Below are positions 1 through 12,700 of a DNA stretch of 64,000 nt, in pieces (position 1 is the stretch's first letter; each line of letters starts with the position of its first letter). The notes under the pieces were generated by a model. That model saw only the letters and a program-made list of their open reading frames with translations, did not search any database and was not told the DNA's origin. The position numbers and the translations under genes were made by a program. The stretch is from Liolophura sinensis (lineage: Eukaryota > Mollusca > Polyplacophora > Chitonida > Chitonidae), in NCBI RefSeq assembly GCF_032854445.1, contig NC_088302.1:4771338-4835337 (forward strand), in the 5' to 3' direction.

Positions 1-231
1 TTTGAATTTCAGTCAAATGATTATGTCAGTTTAACAGTTTGCTTTCAGGAATTACCTTCTCTGGATAAAGGTCAAACAGCACTATTTTTGTATCTACAAG
101 ACAGCTGATTATACAAACATGGACATTACAGATGACTTTCTAGTTCCTTAACAAATAAATCTCACATATTGTAATATTAAAGAAAGCTTTCCCTTTTTTC
201 ACTCAGCTGTTAAATCCAACCACTAACCATA

Positions 232-485
232 AATTTATTTTTTTATTTATTTGATTGGTGTTTTACGCCGTACTCAAGAATATTTCACTTATACGACGGC
301 GGCCAGCATTATGGTGGGAGGAAACCCACGACCATCCACAGGTTGCTGACAGACCTTCCCACTTATGACCGGAGAGGAAGCCAGCATGAGCTGGACTTGA
401 ACTCACAGCGACCGCATTGGTGAGAGACTCCTGGGTCATTATGCTGTGCTAGCGCGCTAACCAACTGAGCCATGGAGGCCCCCCT
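232..485 (-). mobile_element. tRNA-derived SINE, near full length
   Basis: Read on the minus strand it starts GGGGGCCTCCATGGCTCAGT (A-box-like tRNA head), has GAGTTCAAGTCC (B-box-like), a conserved central part (CCCACCATAATGCTGGCC) and an AAATAAATAAA-type tail after GGCGTAAAACACCAATC. Resembles the SINEs with a deeply conserved central domain known from molluscs; the family name is not verified. Confidence 0.85.
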
Positions 486-574
486 AAACCATAGATAAGT
501 CCAGAATTAAGTAGCTAGATGTGATTACAACAAAATAGCCAATGTTCTCTATACAGAAATGCTAAGAGACTTAC

Positions 575-742
575 ATGCTGGAAAGTGAGGAGTCCAGAGC
601 GAGGCGGATCAAAGTCATTCTGAGCCTCAGCATTAAGTCTCCACTGTACAGGGACCACGCCCTCTGTCCCCACCTGGCGGGTAACGGTTAGGGCCACACG
701 CCCATTAGGATCACCTTGGAATGAGGCCTCTGCCACAGACAC
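575..742 (-). CDS. ADGRV1: ADGRV1-like exon 54 (Calx-beta body; last exon in window)
   Basis: Residues 3296-3351, phase 0 to 0: VSVAEASFQGDPNGRVALTV, then GVVPVQWRLNAEAQNDFDPP, ending LLTFQH before GTAAGTC. The matching DDxPE exon is not found in 1-574, which holds only a SINE, so the gene continues below the window. Confidence 0.88.
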
Positions 743-3700
743 CTACAAACACATCAAGTCAATACACCTGAGGGCAATCCACACCTAGGTGTTTGAATCG
801 AAACCAAATGCCTGTGTTTTCATTGTAATGTATTTGTTTTCCTGGCTGGTTCTCTGCAAGTTCATCCTCATTGGTTGTTTCCTATAGGACTATCCCAGCT
901 GGAAAGTCAGACACATCTAAAGTTGTTTTGTTTACAGTTTGAAGAAGTTTCTATGTAACACTACCATACATAGGATACCGGGATTTATTGTTATATGAGG
1001 GGAGGCTGGACAGTTCCCGCTTGAGGTACCAGGACTCATCCTATCTGCTCATTATGTAGGTCACTATGTGAGCCCCTCCTTATCAATATATAAAGGAAGT
1101 TAGAAGTCATTAAGGTCATTATGCTCTGAGTAATTGAATGAGAAATATCCCCATGTCTGACGAATTTATCTTTTAATACCTCAGGCCAAGAACTTTTCAG
1201 CCTCCCCTCAGAGGCAATAAATGGACATGACAAAGAAGATCGATGAATTTGATTGACAAGTGGGGTGAACATTTGTGAAAACCTTCCAGCTTTGAAATGG
1301 CGTTGCCCAAGATCGAATGTTGTGACACAACTATGTTTCAAAGTGTGTGTCTCTGATTGTTATATATATGATTTATATGATTGGTGTTTTACACTGTACT
1401 CAAGAATATTTCCCGTACATGTACATGATGGCAGCCAGCATTATGGTGGGAGGAAACCCACGACCATCGGTAAGTTGCTGTCAGACCTTCCCACTTATGG
1501 CTGGAGAGGAAGCCAGCGTGAATTGGACTTGAACTCACAACGACCACGTTGGTGAGAGTCTTCTGAGTTTTTACGCTGTGCCATCGTGTTAACCAACTGA
1601 ACCACGGAGGCCCCCCTCTGATTTTTAGTGCGGAAGTTACATGATCCATGTAGTGGGAAAACCCAAAGTATAACAGAGTATACGATAATACATTCAGTAC
1701 TACCTCCATTGGTTCAAACAACCCATTGTCCTGTATGGTAATGTAGATGCATGCCTCCTTCTGCCTCTGGGCAAAATGTTGTCTCGACACTACCATTACC
1801 AGTCGAGTCATAACATAATCATTCATTTATTTATTCTTGACTTGTTTACAGAAAACTGTCAGCTTTTTAACAGGCTTACCTCTGTGGGTACAAAGCCAAA
1901 GAGGCCCCTCGGGGAGTCATTCTTCAGAATAGCCACCCTGACATTGCTGATAGCCCCTAAGCTAGCCCCTTCACTTGTGCCAATTAACTTCACATCAAAT
2001 TGCTGGAGTACAAATGTGATAAGTACATGTCAAATATAAGAAGTGCATGTCAAATATGAGAATTACATGTCAAATATGAGAAGTGCATGTCAAACATTAG
2101 AAGTGCATGTCAAATATGAGAAGTGCATGTCAAATATGAGAATTACATGTCAAATATGAGAAGTGCATGTCAAAGATGAGAAGTGCATGTCAAATATGAG
2201 AAGTGCATGTCAAACATGAGAATTACATGTCAAATATGAGAAGTGCATGTCAAAGATGAGAAGTGCATGTCAAATATGAGAAGTGCATGTCAAACATGAG
2301 AAGTACATGTATTCACTCATTCTTTCACCATGATATATGTGAAAAATATCTAGTGACAAGTGACAGCATTTGAAATCAATGTTTCGGAATAAAGTCTGAA
2401 ACAATGTCTAACATGTACAAGTGACAGCATTTTAAATCAATGTTTCCGAATAAAGTCTGAAACAATGTCTAACATGTACAAGTGACAGCATTTTAGATCG
2501 ATGTTTCCGAATAAAATCTGAAACAATGTGTAACATGTACAATATCAGTACATGTAGTTGAAAACTTCTCTGCTTTAAACTATACGATATCTTGTCATCT
2601 TTATTTATTCTGGTGACTTGATCAATGAATCCATCAATGAATTTGACTGACAAGTGGGATGAACATCTGTGAAAACCTTCCAACTTTGAAATGATGTCCC
2701 CCAAGATCGAGTTTGGTGTTGACGTTATATGTTGCATGTAGTAGGAAAGCCCAAAATATAATAAGATACTACATTTAGTACAAGTCCTACCTCCATTGGT
2801 TCAAACAGCTCATCATCCAGTATGGTGATGTAGATGTAAGCTTCCTTCTGCCCCTGGGCAAACCTAACTGTGCCACTGGAGGGGGTCAGGTCTGCAACTG
2901 TTGTCTCCCGATGGTAAGCCTGCCATTGGACCAGAACAGAACCGAAGTAGCCAATGACACGAGACACCTTGAGCGCCAGTGTATGATTCCTTCCATATGC
3001 CTCGTACGTATCCACACGGCCCTCTGTGTTCTGTAATGTGAAGACACACACAAAGATGCAATAATACACATTATTATTTATACATCAGTGAAATCCCAGT
3101 ATTTCCTTCACTGATAAAAATGATATCTTCACTAGTTAGGTATCACTTTTGTTATTACATTTTGCTATTACACTGCTGGAGACCTTGACTCATGACCCAT
3201 AGCTGATCTTGCCGAACTACTTTTGTACGTGCCGTCTGCTACATTCGTTGAAATCTTCGTGGTCCGCATCACAAGGCGTGCACTTCCGCGCAATATATAG
3301 TTCACCCAAAAAAGAGGTAGAAATTCTTCATGTGCTTTATTTATGTAAATACCTATATTGTATTCGCATTAAGCACCTTTGTAGAATGTATAATTACTTA
3401 CAGACAGCATTTAAAACTGTAAAAAGTTTTTGCGAGCGCAGACGTGAACGAAATTGCAGTGTGTATGAATAGAATCAGAAATATGAAGAAGATGGCACAT
3501 TGCTTATTTTTTCACAGATCCAACAGATAAACTGATAGGCATTTATATACATGTAGAGAAAATGTCAGGATATAAATAATAAATAGAATATTGCACAGTG
3601 AGAGGTGGAAGTGATAACCCACAAGACACAAAGCTTTCAGTGGGATATCATTTCTACTTTTCAAGAGAACAATAGTCATGGTATTCAACTTTCACTGTGC

Positions 3701-6700
3701 AATATACTCTATTGAACCATGCATATTGCTTGAAAGCTACAAGTAATATAAATCAAATATACAGATACCATTCAAGTATAATTCAGTCTTTCTGAATGTT
3801 TTGTAACTGGCCCAATGTCTGAGAATTCTACTGATCTTGAAAAGTTGTATTGAGTTTTTCTTGAATCACACAACGATATCCTACTAGAAAAATGTTAATT
3901 TCAGTACCAACAAGTTATATCACCTTATTTTGCCCCTCTAATGTACACTTTTACACAAATTTTTGGGTCAATCTTTCAATGTGCTTCTCATTCAATTATT
4001 TACAGATTTTATCTCACTGATGATCTTTTCATTCAACGAATTTAACAGCAAGCTTCCATGTATGTAGTACTAAGTATAAAGTCACTGAAGGAGTCTTACT
4101 GCAGTATTGTAACATAAAAACATTTGTAATTCTCTGATTCTTTTTTTTCATTTTTCTGTTTTGAAACGAGAAAAGCCCTCATCTGTGAAAACACTCAAAG
4201 TTGGTGAATCAGCGCTGATTTCTGTTTAACACATACTACAGATGACAATGACACCTCTCCACTGACCGTAAGGACATCAAAGAGGACCAGTCCTCTAGCA
4301 TTGTCGTTCTCTTGGATCATCACAGCCACACTGTTCCCAGGGTCCCTCACGCTGGGCACCTCCCCAGGGCCTGCTGTCCCCGCCAGTAACACCACACCTG
4401 TCAGGTTCACCAAGAACACTTCTTCCAGCTCAGGTAAGTCATCCTGAAATACAGGTGTGTATATTTAGGTTACTGAAAAAAATGGAATTCCAATGAAAAG
4501 AAATCATAACACTTGTCATATGAAAGTAATAATTTATTATTGGCATTGTATTATTAGAAAAAAAAGAATACATACAAAGCAGTAAAGATACAAATTATGA
4601 TTGCTCTTCACTAGTGTGCTTCTGACAACTGGGGACAACTGGATGATTGTGTGCCTTTCAATATTTACCTGATGCTTTAGGACAGCCCAACAAACAGTAC
4701 ACATTCTCTTAGGCTTTACTGAAGACTCTTGTATGTACCTAAGCCTGATCAATCTGTTGCTCTACTAGTTACAATTCTCCAACGTCCCTCTCTGATAACC
4801 CTGTGCCATACCATGAGGAGATGTACAGGTATGGTGCCTCTCTTCACTCCATCCCTGACGCCTTACCATGAGCAGCTGTGCAGGTGTGGTGCCTCTCTTC
4901 ACCCCGTCCTTATGCTTTACCATGAGCAGCTGTGCAGGTATGGTGCCTCTCTTCACCCCATTCTTATACCTTACCACAAGCAGATGTACAAATATGGTTT
5001 CTCTCTTAACCCCATCCTTATGCCTTACCATGAGCAGATGTGTAAGTATGGTGCCTCTCTTCACCCCATCCTCATGTTTTACCACGAGCAGATGTACAGG
5101 TATGGTACCTCTCTTTACCCCATCCTTATGCCTTACCATGAACAGCTGTGCATGTATGGTGCCTCCCTTCACCCCATCCTCATGCCTTACCATGAGCAGA
5201 TGTACAAGTATGGTGCCTCTCTTCACCCTGTCCTTATGCCTTACCTTAAGCAGTTGTGCAGGTATGGTGCCTTTCTCCACCCCATCCTTATGCCTTACCA
5301 TGAGCAGATGTGTAAGTATGGTGCCTCTCTTCAACCCATCCTCATGCCTTACCATGAGCAGCTGTGCAGGTATGGTGCCTCTCTTCACCCCATGCTCATG
5401 CCTTACCATGAGCAGATGTACAAGTATGGTACCTCTCTTCACCCCGTCCTTATGCCTTACCAAGAGCAGTTGTGCAGGTATGGTGCCTCTCTTCACCCCA
5501 TGCTCATGCCTTACCATGAGCAGATGTACAAGTATGGTGCCTCTCTTCACCCCATTCTTATACCTTACCACGAGCAGATGTACAAATATGGTGCCTCTCT
5601 TCAACCCATCCTCATGCCTTACCATGAGCAGCTGTTCAGGTATGGTGCCTCTCTTCACCCCATGCTCAAGCCTTACCCTGAGCAGATGTACAGGTATGGT
5701 ACCTCTCTTCACCCCGTCCTTATGCCTTACCAAGAGCAGCTGTGCAGGTATGGTGCCTCTCTTCACCCCATTCTTATACCTTACCACAAGCAGATGTACA
5801 AATATGGTGCCTCTCTTCACCCCATCCTCATGCCTTACCATGAGCAGCTGTGCAGGTATGGTGCCTCTCTTCACCCCATCCATGATGCCTTACCATGAGC
5901 AGATGTACAGGTATGGTGTCTCTCTTAACCCCATCCTTATGCCTTACCATGAGCAGATGTGTAAGTATGGTGCCTCTCTTCACCCCATCCATGATGCCTT
6001 ACCATGAGCAGCTGTGCAGGTATGGTGCCTCTCTTCACCCCATGCTCATGCCTTACCCTGAGCAGATGTACAAGTATGGTACCTCTCTTCACCCCGTCCT
6101 TATGCCTTACCAAGAGCAGCTGTGCAGGTATGGTGCCTCTCTTCACCCCATTCTTATACCTTACCACAAGCAGATGTACAAGTATGGTGCCTCTCTTCAC
6201 CCCATCCATGATGCCTTACCATGAGCAGATGTACAGGTATGGTGCCTCTCTTCACCCCATCCATGATGCCTTACCATGAGCAGATGTACAGGTATGGTGC
6301 CTGTGTTCACCACATCTGCGATGCCTTACTTTGAGCAGATATACAGGTATGGTGCCTTTCATCACCCCATCTCTGATGCCTTACTGTAAGCATCTGTGCA
6401 GGTATGGTGCCTCTGTTCACCTCATCTGTGATGCCTTACCATGAGCAGATGTACATGTATGATGCCTCTCTTCACCCCGTCCTTATGCCCTACCTTGAGC
6501 AGTGGTACAAGTATGGCGCCTCTCTTGTACATCACCTCATCTGTGATGCCTTACTTTGAGCAGATATACAGGTATGGTGTCTTTCATCACCCCATCCCTG
6601 ATGCCTTACCATAAGCATCTGTGCAGGTATGGTGCCTCTCTTCACCCCATCCCTGATGATCCCCTGTGCCTTACCCTGAGCAGCTGTACAGGTATGGTGC

Positions 6701-9700
6701 CTCTCTTCACCCCATCCCTGATGACCCCCTGTGCCTTACCCTGAGCAGCTGTACAGGTATGGTGCCTCTCTTCACCCCATCCCTGATGACCCCCTGTGCC
6801 TTACCCTGAGCAGCTGTACAGGTATGGTGCCTCTCTTCACCCCATCCCTGATGACCCCCTGTGCCTTACCCTGAGCAGCTGTGCAGGTATGGTGCCTCTA
6901 TTCACCCTATCCCTGATGACCCCTTGTGCCTTACCCTGAGCAGCTGTACAGGTATGGTGCCTCTCTTCACCCCATCCCTGATGATCCCCTGTGCTTACCC
7001 TGAGCAGCTGTACAGGTATGGTGCCCCTATTCACCCCATCCCTGATGACCCCCTGTGCCTTACCCTGAGCAGCTGTATAGGTATGGTGCCCCTATTCACC
7101 CCATCCCTGATGACCCCCTGTGCCTTACCCTGAGCAGCTGTACAGGTATGGTGCCCCTATTCACCCCATCCCTGATGATGATCCTGCCCTGTGTGGCCAC
7201 GTAATCTTGACCTGAAGCTGCCTGTTCTTCTCTCTCATACTGTACAGCCTGACTCGTCCTGGATCACAATAAAACAACACAATCACTCATTACGCCAGGT
7301 GTGCTCCACACAAAACCTGACTGCAGGATGTCATGCAAGTGAAGTACACCTAAGTGGGACATACAAAACATAAACTTGATGAAAAAACCTATATAAATTT
7401 ATAATTTACTGAAATTCTGGATGGAAAGTTAAGGAAGTTGGATATAATGTAAATGGAATTAAGTACATGAGGTAATATAAACAAAATTTACTTTTGTCGC
7501 TAATGTAAATAAGATTAAAAGTGCATGGATTTAAAAATTTCTTTGCTAAAATTGCTGATTTAAGTCCTCCTTAAAACATAAAGATACTAACATAAAGAAC
7601 AGACTTGACAGTGCAATACTAAAATCCCACAGATCTAACTCACTTCCAAGGGAGATAACTCACCTGTATGAAATCTGGATATCTCCCAGAGTTCCCTGTT
7701 CACGGATGATGTTGAGCAAGACAGTGGAGTCTGTTCCTTCTGGCTCTGCCACCTCGACAGACGGCAGCTCCCAGTACACCACCCCGTGAGGAGAGTCACT
7801 AGCTAACACTGTCAGCCGGGCTATGCGGTTAGGCCCTGAGTAACAAGACAAACGGATTACAGGTAGATCAATCAGGGCAGCCTTTTTCATACATGTTTAA
7901 AGTAACAAGCTAAGAGAAGGTAGGATGTATGTGTACATACCTGTACATCTAAGTCTGTTTCGTGTATAAGATACATTCATAAGATGCCATTTGTCAAATG
8001 CTACATGTGCAATGGCATGATATACCTAGCACGTCTTACACGTACCTTCATTCAACTTGTCAAATTCAAGTGATCAACCTGACTGTGAACGCGGCTGTAA
8101 GTATACAAACATACCTAAAACTGCTCCTTTATTCAGCAGCCCTGTGCCTGGCTCCACGACTGTCTCCATGGTAACATAGGTAAGTTCTGGCAGCTCTGGG
8201 AGGAGATCATCCTTAATGATCAGACTGATGGTGGCTATACTCTGACCTGACCCAAATTCTACCTGTAATAAACACAGGTGTTCTCACAGGTAATTATATG
8301 TTTACATTGTGCATATACATTTATAACAAACACATAAAATGTGAAAATTTAATGTATTTCTTCACCTAATTATTTAATTGAGGTTTTCCACTGAACTCTG
8401 GTACTGGTCAGGTTTAGGGGTAGAGGAAAAAATTGCCCTTTGTCTAATATCAGAGAAACAATCTGGTGTGAAACAGAAAGCAAAGCAATGAGGCTTGAAC
8501 TTGAACCGACCACTGCATTGTTAATGGTACTATTGGACAAATGAAGAAAATGAATATCTTCACACAAGTATTAACCCAGCATGGATAAATTTATCACCAA
8601 AAATAGTTATTGAACTTTCTTCTTAAATTCTGTAAACCAAAAAAATGTATTCATCACATGATTCCAATCAACCATTCCCAGGGCTGTTTGATATCATTAT
8701 ACGATGCTTAAGTTTGGAGAAAAACAGCTCTTCTTACCAGTCCTGACTGTGGCGTGATGTCCTGAGAACTCTGGTCTCCTGTGAGACGCCATCTGATTAC
8801 AACACGACCGTAGTTACCACGGTAACGCCTTACTGTCAGCTGGACAGGGTTGTCCTTCTGGGGAATTTCAGCTTCTCGTCTGTCCAAGGAGTCCTTCAAA
8901 TTAACACATTAAAGTAAATTATCATACAAAAGCTTTTTTCTACCACTTCATTTAACAACATCTTTCCATCAGTAAGCCAAATTACATTTACTTTACTCAT
9001 TTGACTGGTGTTTTATGCCATACTCAAGAATATTTCACTTTTACAACCGTGACAAGAATTGTGGCAGGAGAAAACCCACAACCACCTTCAAGCTGCTGGC
9101 AGACCTTCCCACGGATGTCTGCAGAGGAAACCGGCCTGAGCTGGACTCACAGTAACCGCATCGGCAAGAGGCTCCTGGGTCATTGTGCCCTGCTGGCACA
9201 TTAAGCATCTCCACCACGGAGGCCCCTCCTCCATATGCATGGCCATTAAAACAAACAGTTGAAATGAACACCTTGTTTTTAGCTCCAATGCCATATACGA
9301 AGTGCATCAATATTAATGTACAATATCACCTTCAAACTTACCTCTGCAAACTCAATGATTCCATGAGCATCATCATTGGATAATATATTGATGGAAGCTT
9401 TCTGATTTGCCCCAATTTCTGCTCCTCCCTGTGGGTTGCTAAGTGCGACGTAGAAGGTTTCAGTATCCTCAGGAAGGTCATCCTCGAGGACCACAACAGA
9501 TGTCTGCTTTAATGTTTCTCCAGGGGCAAAGGTCAGTGTGGCTGTCCTACACATTTTCAGGTATAAAGTCAGGTGTATGTCTAATATTACACAAAGATAC
9601 TGTATTTCACCTAGCCTTTTTCAAGACTGATTCTGACTGATTCATTTTAGGTGAAGTTTGAAAAACTTTCATGTGTTTCTGAAAGTGCATTTTTTCATAC

Positions 9701-12700
9701 CAAACTTTAGGTGGAACACATTATTCTGAATTAAAAGTACCCATCAAACGAATACCAACAACCGATATTGAAAATGGTTTGCGAGTGGCAAACTGTGGCA
9801 ACTAACACAGATTCAGATTTTAACACATTATCAACCACTGACAAAAATGACACACACATACACATGTTTTAAGATGGTACCTTCAGGCAAAAAGCGAGAT
9901 GAAACATCAAGGGAAATAAGGTGATTATATGTAGTGTTATTGGGTGCAGTTGTTAGGACGGATTAGGATATTATAAGTACTTACAGTCATCAAAAAAATG
10001 TTTTTATTCATGTACAAAAATGCATTCAAGTCAAATGCATAGATAATAATTTAGCGTTCTTTACCTGGGAATGAAGTCACTATCTCTGACCATTGTGACT
10101 TGGTACAGAGTGGAGCCTGGGTCAGTGTCCGGGTTAGCCAGGGTCAGTAACACAGCCTGCTCTGTCGGCTGATTGACAGTAACCATGGAGACATGAGAAG
10201 CCGGCCTTGCTTGCCATACCAGGACAAATTTCAGCTGAGCAACATCCCAGACAAATACTGTGGAGTTGGCAACTACATCAGCGATGATGACATATACTGA
10301 ATAGGAAAAATCAGATATTTACTCAGTGTGCCATGTATGTATTTTTCATCTTTTCAAGTAATTTTGTTGATATTATAGACGTAATTATATCAAGAACACA
10401 CCAATAGCATTTGTTAGACACTCATACGTTATTTCATTAAACTTTACTCCTGTCTTGAAAGTAGTATTTATTCAACATTCATTGAAAGTTACTAAAACAA
10501 TTTTCTTAACCATATTTGGGAATGACACTATCTTGATTAAAGCAGTATACGGCTCCAGAAGAAAAGTTATTGCAATTGTATTCAATAAATTTCATGAAAT
10601 TTGCTGATTTGCTTCTCTCAAATTTAACCAATTTTTGCAATCATTTTTAAGAAATTATCATAATTTCTCCAATCAGTCACCTCTCTGGTCTGGTCCGGTG
10701 AACACTTGTACTGATTGTGCACTCTGAGTTTCTAGGCTCTGGAACCACTGGAAACTTTGTCCTCCTTTGTCCCACCTATACACCACTAATGACAGGCTTG
10801 CACTGCTCGGCTCATCTAACATCCCATTGGCTATAACTAAATAATGTTCTCCACCAATCAAGGCATGTTTGACATCAGTGGCTCCTTGGGTTGGGATGTA
10901 CTGGTAGATGGCAAACTTGCTGTTTGTGTAGAATTTGAAAATAACAGATCTGGAAGTAGGAAAACAAAGCAAAATTCCTAAATTTAACAAATACAATACC
11001 ATATAATAGTAACTAAACTGATAAAAATTTATTCCAAGTGGTACTCAACTGGCAGTTATCTTAGCTTTAGAAGAATACAAATTTATATCCATAACTGATG
11101 CAGAATATTGCTAGCTACTATCTTTTACAGTATGCATATATCTCATTTAGAATATCTGTGTTCCTACCTAGGTTAGGGAAAAACATAGTTTGTCACATCA
11201 GGTCATAACCGAAAATTTGTAGTACATTACAAGCTTATCCACACTTTAAACCTTAGCAAATATGAGCATCCCCTCCCCTTCAGTAATAATGAACACAAAT
11301 AAAGTGTTCATTATTACTGAAACTCCAGATCGCAGCCCTTCCAGTATCATGTACAGTCGTGCCTGGACATACATACTGAAACTCCAGATCGCAGCCCTTC
11401 CAGTATCATGTACAGTTATACCTGGGCAGACATACTGATACTCCAGATCGCAGCCCTTCCAGTATCATGTACGGTTCTACCTGGGCAGACATACTGATAC
11501 TCCAGATCGCAGCCCTTCCAGTGTCACGTACGGTTCTACCTGGGCAGACATACTGAAACTCCAGACTGCAGTCCTTGCAGCATCATGTACAGTTGTACCT
11601 GGACATACATACTGAAACTCCAGATCGCAGCCCTTCCAGCATCATGTACAGTTGTACCTGGACGGACATACTGATACTCCAGATCGCAGCCCTTCCAGTA
11701 TCACGTACGGTTCTACCTGGACATACATACTGAAACTCCAGATCGCAGCCCTTCCAGCATCATGTACAGTTGTACCTGGACATACATACTAAAACTCCAG
11801 ATCGCAGCCCTTCCAGCATCATGTACAGTTGTACCTGGACATAAATACTGAAACTCCAGATCGCAGCCCTTCCAGCATCATGTACAGTTGTGCCTGGACG
11901 GACATACTGAAACTCCAGATTGCAGCCCTTCCAGTATCATGTACGGTTCTACCTGGACATACATACTGAAACTCCAGATTGCAGCCCTTCCAGTATCATG
12001 TATAGTTGTACCTGGACGGACATACTGAAACTCCAGATTGCAGCCCTTCCAGTATCATGTACAGTTGTACCTGGACAGACATAATGAAACTCCAGATCGC
12101 AGCCCTTCCAGTATCACTTACAGTTCTACCTGGACATAAATACTGAAACACCAGATCGCAGCCCTTCCAGTATCTCATCCAGTTGTACCTGGACGGACAT
12201 ACTGACATTCAGATCGCAGCCCTTATAGTATCATGTACAGTTGTACCTGGACGGACATACTGATACTCCAGATCGCAGCCCTTCCAGTATCATGTACAGT
12301 TATACCTGGACAGACATACTGAAACTCCAGATCGCAGCCCTTCCAGTATCACGTACGGTTCTACCTGGACATAAATACTGAAACACCAGATTGCAGCCCT
12401 TCCAGTATCTCATCCTGTTGTACCTGGACGGACATACTGACATTCAGATCGCAGCCCTTCCAGTATCATGTACAGTTATACCTGGACAGACATACTGAAA
12501 CTCCAGATCGCAGCCCTTCCAGTATCACGTACGGTTCTACCTGGACAGACATACTGAAACTCCAGATCGCAGCCCTTCCAGTATCACGTACGGTTCTACC
12601 TGGGTAGACATACTGATACTAAAGATTGCAGCCCTTCCAGTATCACGTACGGTTCTACCTGGGTAGACATACTGATACTCCAGATTGCAACCCTTCCAGT

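Noticed and set aside
420-485. tRNA gene
   Set aside because: The A/B-box-like sequence is the head of a SINE that continues into the shared body and tail; no complete cloverleaf is evident.
4729-6224. Long open frames on both strands with 18-residue repeats
   Set aside because: Product of the 54-bp donor-carrying array. The minus frame reflects its origin from an exon, not a separate gene.
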